A stretch of 64,000 nucleotides of DNA from Calliopum simillimum (taxonomy: Eukaryota; Arthropoda; Insecta; Diptera; Lauxaniidae), in contig OX638372.1 of the NCBI GenBank assembly GCA_951812925.1, forward strand, positions 5,332,001-5,396,000, read 5' to 3'. Shown piece by piece: positions 1 through 11,109 of this stretch. The position numbers and the translations under genes are program-made. The notes below the pieces were generated by a model. That model did no database searches and was not told the origin of the DNA. It worked only from the letters and a program-made list of their open reading frames with translations. Each line of letters opens with the position of its first letter. The first letter of the stretch is position 1.

Positions 1-130
1 ACTTTTTGATATCTGCTGGTATTCTTCTGGAACCCTCAAAGGGGGAGCATAGGGGCGAAATTTGACATTGAATGAGATAATTTGTGCTGACTTTTACCTT
101 TTTCCGCAAGTTTCTTGATTCAAGGATTTA

Positions 131-277
131 AATTTTTTCAATTGGATCATTATTTTCCAAGATATCATCCATTGAAGAAAAGGTATCGCAAATCCCTGTA
201 GAGGACTATATTAAATTTGTATAGCTTAACTTCAATGGATGATATCTCGCAAAATAATGATACAATTGGAAAAGTTT
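131..277. repeat. Short inverted repeat (hairpin), ~47-bp arms
   Basis: The segment 131-177 is repeated in inverse orientation at 230-277 with a few mismatches. Both arms contain the words ATCATTATTTT and GATATCATCCATTGAAG, with a ~52-bp loop between them. It may be a degraded palindromic MITE. No terminal duplication could be fixed. The rest of 1-830 shows no gene, only AT-rich sequence with weak short open frames. Confidence 0.7.
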
Positions 278-1235
278 AAAATATGGTTAAAAGATGAAGA
301 TGTGGGCTATTCAATGTCACTGACAAAAATTAACTACACTGCTCCGTGGATGTACACCATATATCTGAAAAAAGCATTTACTGCACTTCAAATCAAGGAT
401 AACTCGGATCTCAGACGTGATAGGAAAAAAGTTATCGAGATCAAATTCTGTTTTTTGTGTTGCACTAACGCATTTTGCACCCTACAGCAGATTTTAGCTC
501 ATTTTGAGTAATTTGACCATAAATCAGTTGTTCGATACTTATACAATATTGTTCTTTGTATGGGGGCGGAAATAACTTCTCTTCGAAGGTTCATAGCTCG
601 GAAAGTAAGAGCCTTATTAGAAAAAATCGCAGGGAAAGCGTGGCTATTCGATGATATTAAAAAAAAGATTTTCACCAATTCCTGCAGTTACGCCATAAAA
701 CTTCAATACTTCCAATTTCCAGTAAAGATATCTCAAGATTATGCAGCGACAAAAAGTACAAAAGACTGCATTTAAAAAATCGAAAGCCAATTCCATTTTT
801 TCCATTTTTTTATATGCCTATGAAATTAACAATAGGGGAGGGGGGGGCTAGTGTGGACAATTTTTATATAATTACAAAATTATATATGTAAATATATCAT
901 TTTTGTAATAAGGTAATTTTCAGCCATTACTTATACCTCTTGCCTTCATAATTGCATCAATAGTTATGATTTTTTATTTTCATAAATGCACTATTAAATT
1001 ATTTTAAAAAGAGCTTACATTATACGGGGCTAGTGTGGACAACCATTGATTTAACTGGGGGCTAATGTGGACACCATAAGAAACTTGATAATTCATATAA
1101 AACGTTAAGAAAGAGTTCAGATACATGTTTATTCAAGAAAATAATGATGTTATACAAATAATAATACAAATAAAAAATTAACTGCTATCCCATGTTGTAT
1201 TTGGAGAAATTTATATCAAACTTCATATAACTTGC

Positions 1236-1436
1236 TTATCGAGATGTTCCCAGCAGTTGTTGTGCTTGTGGCAGCTTTGCCACTATTTCATTTCGGTGAA
1301 TTTGGCTGGTATCCGGCATATCGGGATACATGAATCTATCGTTCTTTCTTTTTAGAAACGTAATGTCGAAATCTTGAGAACCGTGGATCGTGACAATTTG
1401 GCCAATATAAAATACTTTTTGTCCATGTTGTTTCAA
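1236..1436 (-). pseudogene. C-terminal fragment of a pogo-type transposase
   Basis: This 66-codon minus-strand frame includes the stretch FDITFLKRKNDRFMYPDMPD and then DTSQIHRNEIVAKLP. It follows the pattern seen at the C-terminus of pogo/Tigger-type transposases: a V/I-x-F-L-(K/R) strand, then F-x-(Y/F)-P-D-x-x-D, then an I-V-x-K-L-P motif. The DDE catalytic domain is absent, so the fragment cannot be active. It lies inside element P1 and is a leftover of the autonomous ancestor. The family pattern is from general knowledge and was not searched. Confidence 0.7.
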
Positions 1437-1446
1437 ACTTCATATA

Positions 1447-1616
1447 ACTTGCTGATCACGATGTTTCCAACAGTTGTTGTGGTTGTAGCAGCTTTGCCAC
1501 TATTTCATTTCGGTAAATTTCGCTGGTGACTCTGTCGTTCTTTCTTTTTTGTAACGTACTTTCTTGGAACGGCTTTAAGAAATGGTCTGACGATTTCTGG
1601 AGTCATTTCAGCTGCT
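1447..1616 (-). pseudogene. Second, diverged copy of the pogo transposase tail
   Basis: Read on the minus strand from 1616, the frame gives EMTPEIVRPFLKAVPRKYV. This matches the (T/S)PE-x-(V/I)-RP-x-P-K-A-x-P-R-K linker that follows the DDE domain in pogo/Tigger/Jerky-like proteins. Further on, the frame breaks, but the DNA again matches the neighbouring tail fragment (CAGCTTTGCCACTATTTCAT at about 1261-1290 and 1480-1510). The element therefore holds two offset copies of the tail about 218 bp apart, by internal duplication or recombination of two deleted copies. It is clearly non-functional. Confidence 0.6.
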
Positions 1617-2039
1617 GTGGACATGTCCACACTAGCCCCATTTCAGTTGTCCACACTAGCCCCTTCATTTCTTTTTAAACAAAAATATATTTTTTTTAAT
1701 CTTACGGTAAAGTTCTTCAAAAATAATTTCAATGGTTTAAATAAACACTATTTTAAGTTGTATTATCTATTAACACTACAGCAGAAGATTAATTAGTTTA
1801 AAAGTATCGCTGAAATTACGAAACAACAAAAAAATTACTTTTTGCTGCATAAAACACGTTCGGTCACGTTATCATGGAAAGCTGAACTGTCAACAAATTA
1901 ATTTTTTTTTGGGTGATGCAGAGTGCAAATACCAACTTGAAAAATATAAAACAGAAACAAAAAATTCAAAACGGCGCGAGAAATTGAATTTGTCCACACT
2001 AGCCCCCAGTCCACACTAGCCCCCCCCTCCCCTACTTGA

Positions 2040-4080
2040 AAATACTATAGGCAAAAAACTTTTTATCAGTGTCAGTATTCGAAGAAGAGGTCCATTTCAG
2101 AAGCGCACAACAATAACCAATCAACATGCACACAAACATTATTAACAATACAATAAAGTTGGAAAGTTGTAGGTATCGTTGCTGTAATGCCAAATAAAAT
2201 AGAAATACAAGAAGCAGAGGAGTAGGTAAAGTTTAACTCACAAACTCTCGAAAAGTTCTCCACCCACCTACCAACGAATTCTTTGAATGTTGAGTAAATT
2301 TTTTATTAGATAACTTGATTATTTCTTACTGCTGTTTTTGTTGTGATATTTGTTTGCCCTTTTGTTCGGCAGGCAGTGCAGGGTACCAGCTGCTGTATTG
2401 GGTTTGGGATTTTTCCTGGCGTTACGGAATTTGCCTTTGTCTTTGCTCATTTTTTTCTCGGTTGCGCTTTAACACGCCGTTGCACCAGGTGCTTTTTATG
2501 TTACTTGGCCAATTTTTCTTTCTTTGTTCTTATTTTTCGTATTTTTTCTTTGTTTTTTCTCTAACATTTTTTATCATATTTTGTTGTCTTTTCGTTTGTT
2601 TCCTTTTCTCCTAAATCAATATGCTATTAGCAGCAATTTTCTTAAGGATGTTTTTGTTGAATAAATGAAGTAATTTTATAAGAATAGAAAAAGAAAGCAA
2701 AAAAATTAGACAAAACTTTATCTGCTGCTGCTTATTATACATTTTTTATGCAATTTTTCACAGTAGTTCGGCCTTTTCTTTTTTCCTTTTGTTGGCAGTT
2801 TTCACAAAGATACTAATAGTGTTGAGGTAAATATATCTAAGTGGGCGTACGTTTAGTTTAACTCTTGTGTGTGTAAGATGGGGTAGTTGCTGGTACATAA
2901 TAACTTTAAATTACTGCGTTATTAAGAGACTGATTGATTGATTCACTGATTTTCCCATTTTTTTTTTTACTAAGAAACTTTAAATTCAGATTTAATATAT
3001 TGAATAATAGATAGTCACTCCTAAGTTAAAAAAAAAAACAAATTTCTTTTGTTAGTTGACGTTATTTCAATTTATAATTGTTAATAACGTGCAGCAAATG
3101 TTCGGAGTCTTATCTAAGCGAAATTTTGGAATATGGGATGACTCACAATTAGAAAATATCCAAGAGCTATCGATGCATTCCGAAAAATTTATAGTTTTGT
3201 AGGGTCTGTAGGACATAGCGTGCAGTTTCTGAAAACTTTCTGTAGTGGCTAGTTGTCTTAACTCATTTTTATCACCAAAAAAAAAAAAATTATCCATCAT
3301 ATGGGGGAAAAAGTTGTTCATTTGCATTTTTCAATCTTTCAAAATATACAATGTATTCTTATGAAATCTTTCTCGTACCTTAGATCTAAAGAAATCCAGA
3401 GATAAAATTTGAAAATGTAAAATCGATACACCTGAAAGTAAAACGAAATATTGAACAACTTGGAAAACTATTCAAATAGCTTGCATCAAAAACAATGAAA
3501 TTTGAATATGATGAAATATCGAAAAATCATTTAACTCGAAACGTATTGAGAAATTTGCCAAAACTCAAGGACCTTTTCTAAAGACCGTTTCCTTAATAAA
3601 AAAATTACTGCCATGGGATTACTTTTATTACCTTAACAATGACATACTTCCCGGAAAACGGTCATCCTCAAAGTATTTATACTGAAATTTTTTTCTGCGG
3701 GTTTTATTCGCTTACTTCCACTGAGTCGAAAAATGTGATATATCTAATCGAAACAAGTATTTCTTGTGAATAAATCAAGAATGATGGATACGTTATTCCA
3801 TAAACCTAGCAGAAACTATAAGGTCATTTTCGGTATACAAATTTCTCGATGCTGAATCCAAATTCAGTTGCCGAATCGCTTTATGTCATCTGTACTTTTT
3901 TGCCAGAATTCAAAATTTCACATTTTTTTCCTTTCAAATTATTGGGTTATAAAATAGGTGAGACAAGATAATTTTTCAAGAAAATTTGAAATGGTAGTCT
4001 TTTGCAAAATTAATTTTTAATTGAACTTTTAGTCATTGCAAAGATCGATTTACTTATAAATCTATCAATGCATTTTCTAA
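2040..4080. other. Non-coding stretch, no gene recognised
   Basis: This is AT-rich sequence with poly-T and poly-A runs and two overlapping T-rich open frames near 2315-2614, whose Phe/Cys/Leu-rich products look like poly-pyrimidine artefacts. No repeat ends, splice pairs or RNA genes could be supported. Confidence 0.6.
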
Positions 4081-4127
4081 CACATAATTATGACAAGTTA
4101 AGGAACGGATTAAAAACACGGCTATTA

Positions 4128-4290
4128 GTGACATATGTTTCGTCTTTCGCCACAAAGACTCATCAGACTATTTTTGTTGTAATTATAATTATATTTATTT
4201 TACTAAATTAATTATAATTGAAAAATTGCAAGTTAAAAAACTTTTTGTGTTTAGGCCTGGGCGGGAGTTGAACCAGGGACCTCCCCTCAA
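4128..4290 (-). repeat. SINE-like fragment with a Pol III box B
   Basis: On the minus strand the sequence reads GGTCCCTGGTTCAACTCCCG at about 4260-4280. It contains GGTTCAACTCC, a full match to the tRNA/SINE internal box B. About 100 nt downstream comes TCTGATGAGTCTTTGTGGCG followed by AAAGACGAAAC, which resembles the conserved core seen in several invertebrate SINEs. No box A was found upstream, so the copy seems 5'-truncated, or the tRNA-like part is only partial. Calling it a SINE is inference. Confidence 0.45.
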
Positions 4291-4329
4291 TATATAAATG
4301 TCATTAAGTAATACACTTAAAATTTCTTA

Positions 4330-5570
4330 AAAAAGTAGTCTTTTCCTTCAAAACATACAGAATTATTGCAATTAGGTTGCCGAAAATATTATCAGATTTA
4401 GGTAAATTTTTCAACAAAATTTACATGGAAAAAACGAAATGCCTATCTCCATACTCAGCTTATAAAAAATAAAATTTGAGAGTCTATTGTTTCAATTAAG
4501 GTAAAAAAATTACGCGCTCAACTGCTTCCGCTAAACAGAGTTATACATTTTCTGACAAAAGCCGTACATTTCCTAACGACAAAAACGCGTTTTATGAGTG
4601 AAATTAATTGGTTTGTGCATTGATACTTTTGTTGTTCTGTTCTGTTTAGTATGCAATCCGCCCAAAAAAATACACCAATTCAAAAAATTCCACATTATTT
4701 GGTGCAAGACAGTAACGCTAGTTAACAAAGTGACACTTAACTAAACTACGAATACGATTTGCATAACTCCAAATGCAATTTCCATGCAAAATACTGCAAA
4801 TCAATGCGATATCAAAGAGATGCTAATGCAATACCAGTAGGAAATCGAAGACAATCGTAAGAAAATCAAATCAATTAAATGCACATGAGAATGCAAACAC
4901 AGATCAATGCTCGAGAAACTGCAGACTGAAGTTAATAATACGAACAAAAAACGTAACAAAATGAAAAAGTAGTTGAAAAAATGGAAGTCAAATTTGAAAG
5001 TAAAAATGGCACATTAAATAGTAGTAGGGTATCAGAAAGAGCGGTAAACGAAACGAAAAAAAAAAACAAATCGAATGAATTTACATAAATTGAGCAAGCA
5101 GGAAATTCCAGGAAAGAAGATTTGCTTTTAATGTTTATTTAAGCATACACTGAATTGTCCCACTTATTTATAAGGAGACACATTAAACCAACCGTATGGG
5201 AGGGGTTTAGGTAGCAATCCCTTTAAAATGTACAAATATTTTCATTATACCTTTTTGCAACTCTACTGCTATTTCAAGCATATGCTGTGAGATAGTTTGT
5301 GCAAAATGGCTTATTCCTGGCGAAGGCATCCTTTTTACGTTTTTACATAAATTTTTATTTTCATTTAAAAATCATATTTTTATGCAAACACCAGGCAGGC
5401 GCAGCCAGGAAGCAGCAGCACAAACAAAATAAACCATTATTTTCAGGCATATTGATGATGGTAATATTGTGCTCAATACCCGTCCCTTTAAGCTAATTCT
5501 TGCGCATAAGTTATTTTTAAATTAAGGGTTTTTTTGTTTTTCAAAATTATAGACCACCAGCAACAAGAAC
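4330..5570. other. Non-coding stretch, no gene recognised
   Basis: A-rich sequence between 4600 and 5100 is followed by mixed AT-rich DNA. The open frames here lack any coding signal I recognise. Confidence 0.55.
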
Positions 5571-5986
5571 ATCCTACGCTATGGCCTTTTCATTGACGTC
5601 GACGCTGACGCCGACTCTAACAATTTTGACCCAAAAATTAATGTGTTTGCTAATGTGGCCTGGGTTTGCACTTGAGTGCGCCGACGACTTGAAAGCTTTT
5701 GAAAGTGCTGCTTTTGAATTGCGGCAAATATTTAAAGCAAAAATCTGTCTGTGAGGGCGGCGGAAGAAGAATTTTTCTTCTTGCTTTCTTCTACTTGCAA
5801 CTTTCTCCATTTGCTGCTTCCTCATAGAGTGTCGACGAGTATAAATATTGTTAAATGAAGCTGAAATGAAAAAAGTTGCACAAGTACCAAAGCGTTTTTC
5901 CATCTTCTTCTCATACTTTTTCTTTCATTTTGATTGCTTTAAGCCTGGTTGGTCGTCGAACACATTGAAAGCAAATTGTGGAAAAC

Positions 5987-6043
5987 TCAGTTAATGGAGC
6001 TGTCTATCTGAGTCGTAGAAGTCCTCCTTAGTTGTGTAAGTAT
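5987..6043 (+). promoter_or_regulatory. Possible first-exon end: Inr-like TCAGTT and strong 5' splice site
   Basis: TCAGTT at 5987-5992 fits the fly initiator, and GTAAGTAT at 6036-6043 is an ideal 5' splice site. An AGTCG block at 6011 resembles a DPE but sits at +23 rather than +28, so the promoter reading is weak. If both signals are real, a ~45-nt non-coding leader would splice to the + strand exon candidates at 10.3-12.7 kb. This is inference from two short motifs. Confidence 0.22.
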
Positions 6044-6505
6044 GGGTTTTTCCTCTTATTTTTTTTTTTCCTCTTTTACTGTTTGTTGGTATGCTAACTC
6101 AATTGCAAAGCATATTCGATAACAGCTTGTTTATCGCACTCAAGCTATTCGATCTCAGAATATTTAAGATATTTTGGTTGTTACTTTAGTAAAAAAAATG
6201 GCATCTCAGCTCTTTCGAATTACGTTGTGGCTTTATTACTGTGACTTTATTTGGAATGATTATGAGTTTTCTTTTTTTAAATTTTTTAATGACTTTGCGA
6301 AATTCTAGCAATACTTGAAAATTTTTTATACAGCATCTAGGTAGTGTTAATGCCTTTTATACTCTTTGTAGGAGATTTTGATGTTTCATCATCTTTTGAC
6401 ACGTTCCGCAATTTTTTTTTTTTTTTTTGAGAGGTTACTGAAGAAGATCTATGCGTCAAGGCATTGACTGCAATTTATTTTTACAGTTTTAGGATTTTTT
6501 ATTCA

Positions 6506-6740
6506 GGTATGTTCTGAAATCCGATTCACTTCGGAATCGGAATGAAAGCAATTTTCAAGAGCTCTGCATTGCGACAAATAAGACGGAATCGGATTTGTAT
6601 TTCAACAAAAAAAATTTTCTTATAGTTCTTATTCGACTTACCGAAACATAAATCCGATTTGGCGTTAACTATCGAAATGCAGAGCTCTTAAAGATTGCTT
6701 TCATTCCGATTCCGAAGTGAATCGGATTTTAGAACATGCC
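6506..6740. mobile_element. Palindromic MITE, copy 1
   Basis: Arms of about 65 bp starting ATGTTCTGAAATCCGATT at 6509 recur inverted and end at 6740. Both arms hold the words CGATTCACTTCGGAATCGG and GAGCTCTGCATT. A diverged relative with the same layout lies at 33706-33940. No clear target duplication is visible and no coding potential exists inside the 235 bp. Confidence 0.75.
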
Positions 6741-6744
6741 AGAT

Positions 6745-8780
6745 TATGAATTTTTTTTTTACTTTTCTTAGTTATTGCATCTCTTTGACATATTCACATT
6801 TGGTTTTTTCTAGTTTTTCAAATGTTTCGACAACTTTTGTAAATATTCACATTTTTAAAACATTGCCACTCTTTAAAGTTTTTTTTTTTTCTTCGAATTC
6901 TGAAACATTTTGCAACATTTTACTATTTTTTGATTGTTTTAACTTCATAGTTTCTGCATTTTTCGATTTTTTTTCCGAATTTTCAAAAATTTTCGACTTT
7001 CAAAATATTTTGAGATTCCGAAATTTTGTTTTTTGCCTTTTCTCTGGTAACATAATTTTGGAAATTGTTTTTCATAAAAAAAAACTACTTTTAAAAGAGA
7101 TATTGCTCAAACACCTTAATATTTTGGATCAGAAACACCAAATAACTCAAAAGTAGAAAAAACTGAATTGGTGCTTTTCACTTGAATAGCAACGATATAC
7201 CCTTTATAAGATTTCTGAGTGCATTCAATTTTTTTAGACTTTTGTTTTTTCTCTTATTTTCCATTGGGTTTACCTAAATTTTTTATATTTAAGTATTCAA
7301 TATTTTTTTTGTATTTCTTAATAGTTTTTCTATTTTAAAATTTTTTTGTTGTTTTTTAATCAAGTTTAAAGCATTTTTCGCCTTAGGTGAACCTAGTGAA
7401 ATTTTTCGAACAACATTTTTGTAGAATTTTTTAACACAGTATAGCCTTGTTTTTGAAAAAGTTGACAAAAAACCCATAAAAGCAGGATAAAATGACTTAA
7501 TGCCTTCTAGAATAATGTTCCTTGTGTGATTTTGTGATGATGGTGGAACAACGGGTTTTTATCCAAAATTTAGTTTTACTTTTTAACGTCTATTTTCAAA
7601 GTTTTTTGGATTTTATCATGTGTAAAAAACTGTTGGACCGTGAAATATTTCGACTTTAATCTTTTTTTTCTTGTGGGCCAAAGTTACCCCCGGTTACAAA
7701 AGTCACCTCTGCTTACGGTATGGCTCTAGGTGGGATAAATAAAGGATTTTAGTTAAAAAAATGTATTTGGGTGGAAGGTCTTGTTGCCATATGACAACGC
7801 TCGAGAGTATTCAATATAAATATTTTCAAAGAAAATGGTATTTCTTTATCATACATGGTGATATTTTCTCACAATTCTTTTATGTCAAAAATTAATATTT
7901 TGCCATGACATTATTTGAGAAATTTTTAGTTTTATCACTAATATATTTCAAACGAAGCTTGATAAATCGTTTAAGTGAATGAAAGCTGTCTAAAACACCA
8001 ACAATTTTCTTCAGCAAATAATTTTCAGATTTCCTATTAAACTCAATATTTCTTATATTCATACAAACATTTCTATGAAACGTGTCTTCATTCAATTTTG
8101 TGGATTTAACATACCTTATTGTTGTTGTTGTCTTTGAATTTCATATACACTGGAATACAAAAAACACGTACAAAAAAAAACTGTCACATATCTGAATTAT
8201 TGACCGACCAATAATAACACTAGCTACCTATAAATGGATTTTACAAAAAAAAAAAAAAAATAATTTAAAGATAAAATTTCTAGAGTCCTACGAATATGCA
8301 AACTCATACGTCCATTGCAATAATTGCCAAAGAATTAGTTTTACACAACAACATGAATACTCGTACAGGATACTGTTTTCTACAACTAAGCTCATTTTGA
8401 TCCTTGCAGACAAACAAATCAAATGGCTCATGTGTATGAATATACAAATGTTGTAAATTGTTTGCGTAAATACAATAGAGCAGAGTTGTTTGGTAAAAAT
8501 AAATGAAAATTTTTGACAAAATTTTAAATTAAATTAAATAAATTTATTATACGTACATATGTGCACATGAAAGTGTGTTATTGTAAATATAAGTTTTATG
8601 ACAGTTTGTAAAACTTAAGAAATCTGTTGCCAGGATATACTTGACACAATGCTACCGCAGTATGCTTTGAAAATTAACAATTGAATTATTCAAAGAAATT
8701 TTGCAAAGTATGTTATAAATATAACTTATATGAAATTCAATTTTGAATAATTTAAACCAAACAAGTTAAAGATGGATGCT
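6745..8780. other. Non-coding stretch, no gene recognised
   Basis: This is T-rich, then A-rich sequence. Open frames at 6695-7156 (+) and 7289-7477 (-) have Phe/Lys-rich products typical of poly-T and poly-A DNA. A small CCCCGGTTACAAAAGTCACC patch near 7690 has no recognised context. Confidence 0.55.
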
Positions 8781-8786
8781 GTTATG

Positions 8787-9725
8787 TGTCCAGTATTACC
8801 TGGGTGGAGTCACTGTGTCGGCTATGGCATGGTGGCTAACCCGTACTGCTCGCCGGCTAGGGGGAGGTTCTTGCCACTTAGTGCCCACCACCGTCACACA
8901 ACATAATGAATTCATGCCAATAATTCGGAAGAAAAGAATAGAAGAGAAAAGTGGAAAAACACACGCGCTCATTCATCCACGTATATAGGCTAAGTGCCCT
9001 CAAATACACACACCCACCTTAGATACCATGCATACAACATCCACTACCATTCCCTCATATCTAACAATTACACCGTTCAAAACATTCGCCTCATCTCACA
9101 CTTCACAACCATGCATACTAGTGAATACCCCCAACTGAAACCTTGCAAATGTTCTTAATGAACACCCAATAAAGCACCTTAAAATTCCCTAAAACTGGTC
9201 TCCTTTCCCACTCAACGAGCTTACATGGTATGGTCTGCGGTTGCACGTTCATTATAAAGCATTACATGCCAGATAAAAACGTGAAGCTTCGCAAATGTTT
9301 TGAAGAAAAGTCAAAAAATCACCCCAAAACTAAACGCACTGAATTCAAATTCATGTAAAACTAACAGCAGATCACCATGACACCCGACTGAGTAGAAAAA
9401 GTGGAAAATTCGACGTCAGGAATCAAACAAATCCACTAATTCGGTCCATTTCATGCCAGCACTTGCCTATGCACCCGCATTTTACCCTCAAAACTCACGT
9501 AACTTTCATCCACACGATAATAAGTCCAGTCCTAAGTAAGTCGCAAGTCTAGTATCAGTCTTCGTCCGTCAAGCGGGACCACAGCCTATGAGCCACGTCA
9601 CAGCTCCGAAATTCTCGACGTGCCTCCCTTTATCGCTGACTTTGTCTGTCCTTAACCGCAACCTTACATCGCAATGACTTGCTCAGGGTATCTACACAGC
9701 AACACCGACACTATATGACTTTAGC
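8787..9725. other. T-poor, C/A-rich compositional island of unknown origin
   Basis: Against an AT-rich, homopolymer-laden background, this ~0.94 kb is rich in C and A on the + strand and nearly free of poly-T. It has many CAC/CCA words and an AATAAA at about 9169. It has no long open frame. It may be an old insertion of a transcribed repeat or a fossil retroelement. I do not recognise it. Confidence 0.45.
8816..8880 (+). repeat. Possible tRNA-derived SINE head (box A/box B-like)
   Basis: TGGCATGGTGG at 8825-8835 differs by one base from the Pol III box A, and GGTTCTTGCC at 8866-8875 is a two-mismatch box B. The gap is 30 nt, as in tRNA genes. It opens the T-poor island that follows, so the island could be a SINE-like or other RNA-derived insertion. 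No terminal duplication was found. Confidence 0.3.
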
Positions 9726-9729
9726 AACA

Positions 9730-10255
9730 CATTGCTAAGCTAAAAAAAAACCCAAAAAAAAACAAATTGAAATAAAAAAACGACAACTCAACTCATAGGG
9801 ACTGAAGCGAACGCAAACTTTAAACCACCGAAGACTTAATGAAAACAATTCACTTTTTAAAGATTCAGTATACAAACGTTATGTTCTTTTTTTATTAAAA
9901 ATCTAAGGAAAAAAAAACCTACATGTCTAAATCATAACCTATTATAAGTTTAAATATATTTTTTTGGTTTTACAATTTCATTTTTCTTTTGTGCTTTCTG
10001 AACAATTTCTAATTTTATTATTGAAGCTATCAAATTTCAAAGCTAATCAGTAAATCATCACCAGGTTTTTCTTTTTGTAGTTACCTTTTGCTCATGAAGA
10101 ATATCTTTATGTATCAACCTGAGTTCTATACAATGTTCACAGTATTTTTGAATTTCTTTTTTTTTTTTTTTTTTTTGTGTTATATATACTTTTCCGTCTT
10201 GATAACTTCTTTGAATTCAAAATTTAAAAGTTAAGTTCATAAGTTTACTTTTAAT
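9730..10255. other. Non-coding stretch
   Basis: Poly-A then poly-T rich DNA with no gene seen. It leads into the acceptor-like TTTTAATTTTAG that ends at 10260. Confidence 0.5.
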
Positions 10256-10260
10256 TTTAG

Positions 10261-10320
10261 CCTCAGAAATAATTTTTGCACAAATATTTAGCAGACGGAG
10301 AATTTTACATTTGTATTATG
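10261..10320 (+). other. Candidate 60-nt exon
   Basis: The segment lies between an acceptor-like TTTTAATTTTAG (ending 10260) and an ideal donor GTAAGTAT starting at 10321. One frame is open throughout (it includes SEIIFAQIFSRRR), and the other two are closed by stops. The exon could be coding or untranslated. It belongs to the + strand donor cluster described in the next entries. No homology is recognised. Confidence 0.35.
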
Positions 10321-10666
10321 GTAAGTATTTTTTTCTTTTACATTCTTTTCTCTTAACAAAATCGGATTTTAAATTCCTTGCACATATATAGGTAAGTATG
10401 TAACTATCGTTTAGACTCAATTAAAAATTTACGTTTTTTTAATTTAAATTTCACTTGTCTATTTAATTTTACATAAAGGTTTTTTTTTCTTTTCTTTTTT
10501 TTTTTTTTTTCAGCACTAAGATAATTCAAGGTAAGTACTAAGTTTAAGTTTTAGAATAACGAAATTTAATAAATAAGTTTATATAAAAAAAAAAGGAATA
10601 ATATTGGTAAGTAGCTGTAATCTATCTATCTATATACTTAAACGCGGTGTGTATAAAGGTAAGTAC
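10321..10666 (+). promoter_or_regulatory. Cluster of five near-identical 5' splice-site motifs
   Basis: GTAAGTA occurs at 10321, 10392, 10531, 10607 and 10659, each preceded by G. That is five 8-base donor consensus matches in 340 bp on the same strand. One (10392) reads AG/GTAAGTAT, the joined acceptor-donor form of a recursive splice site, but its upstream pyrimidine tract is poor. The cluster may be a set of alternative donors, microexons or U1-binding decoys. The other strand shows no such cluster. Confidence 0.5.
10514..10530 (+). other. Candidate 17-nt microexon
   Basis: CACTAAGATAATTCAAG is preceded by a strong acceptor (a pyrimidine tract of over 25 nt, ending CAG at 10511-10513) and followed directly by the donor GTAAGTAC at 10531. 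Both splice signals are near-ideal for flies. Seventeen nt is not a multiple of three, so including it in a coding region would shift frame. It could sit in a 5' UTR or act in regulated splicing. This is inferred from the splice signals alone. Confidence 0.45.
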
Positions 10667-10689
10667 TCAAATGGTATTTAAAACGTGAA

Positions 10690-11050
10690 GATTTTTAAAT
10701 CATTTATATCTTAACTTATTAATTCAATTTCTTTATTTTCTTTTCTTTTATATTTTCAATCACTATTTTTATTTATTTTTTCTTATTTTTTTTTTGTTTG
10801 GTTTTATTTTCAAACCTCTTTTTTTTTTGTAATTTTAATGTTTTTTTTTTTTTTTTTTATATAAATATTGCATTAGCAAAGAAAATGAATTTTCTTTTCT
10901 TATGCAATTATATGTCTCAATTTTGACCTTCTTATTTCCGTTCAACTTTATTTGACTTTTAAATTGAATTCAATGTTCTCTTATATTTATGTGGTCATTG
11001 AACTCAATTTAGTACATAGAGAAATTGTAGAGATATAACACAAAAAAAAC
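10690..11050. other. Poly-T-rich intronic-looking DNA
   Basis: Long T runs between 10730 and 10860, then unremarkable AT-rich sequence. No gene is seen. Confidence 0.5.
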
Positions 11051-11054
11051 TCAC

Positions 11055-11102
11055 CGACTCTCAGCAGCGATGATGGCGCCAGCAACCGCATCCAGAGTGT
11101 AC
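11055..11102 (-). other. Candidate 48-nt exon on the minus strand
   Basis: A GC-rich 48-nt island stands out in AT-rich DNA. Read on the minus strand, it ends at a GTGAGT donor (RC of 11049-11054) and starts after an AG. One frame gives YTLDAVAGAIIAAES, a plausible helical peptide with even codon use; the phase is 1 + 15 codons + 2. The acceptor side is weak, purine-rich just before the AG. On the + strand the same island reads MMAPATASRVYLF after a TCTCAG acceptor but has no donor. Neither reading is secure. The neighbouring candidates at 10.3 and 12.6 kb lie on the other strand. Confidence 0.28.
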
Positions 11103-11109
11103 CTTTTTC

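Larger units (their letters stand above)
835..2032. mobile_element. Non-autonomous pogo-type DNA transposon (element P1)
   Basis: The ends are perfect 24-bp terminal inverted repeats beginning GGGGAGGGGGGGGCTAGTG at 835 and read in reverse from 2032. They are flanked by TA on both sides (833-834 and 2033-2034), the target duplication of the Tc1/mariner/pogo superfamily. The motif GGGGCTAGTGTGGACA recurs inside the left end (about 1026 and 1057, the latter with one change) and, inverted, inside the right end (about 1625, 1650 and 1992). The interior carries transposase-tail relics on the minus strand with the pogo C-terminal signature. At 1.2 kb it is too short to encode a full pogo transposase, so it would have been mobilised in trans. 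The intact ends and target duplication suggest fairly recent insertion. Confidence 0.88.

Noticed and set aside
6695..7156. 153-codon frame, the longest outside the transposons apart from the piggyBac halves
   Set aside because: Phe/Ser/Leu-dominated translation of a poly-T-rich region. Its beginning overlaps the MITE arm, and codon use is that of noise.
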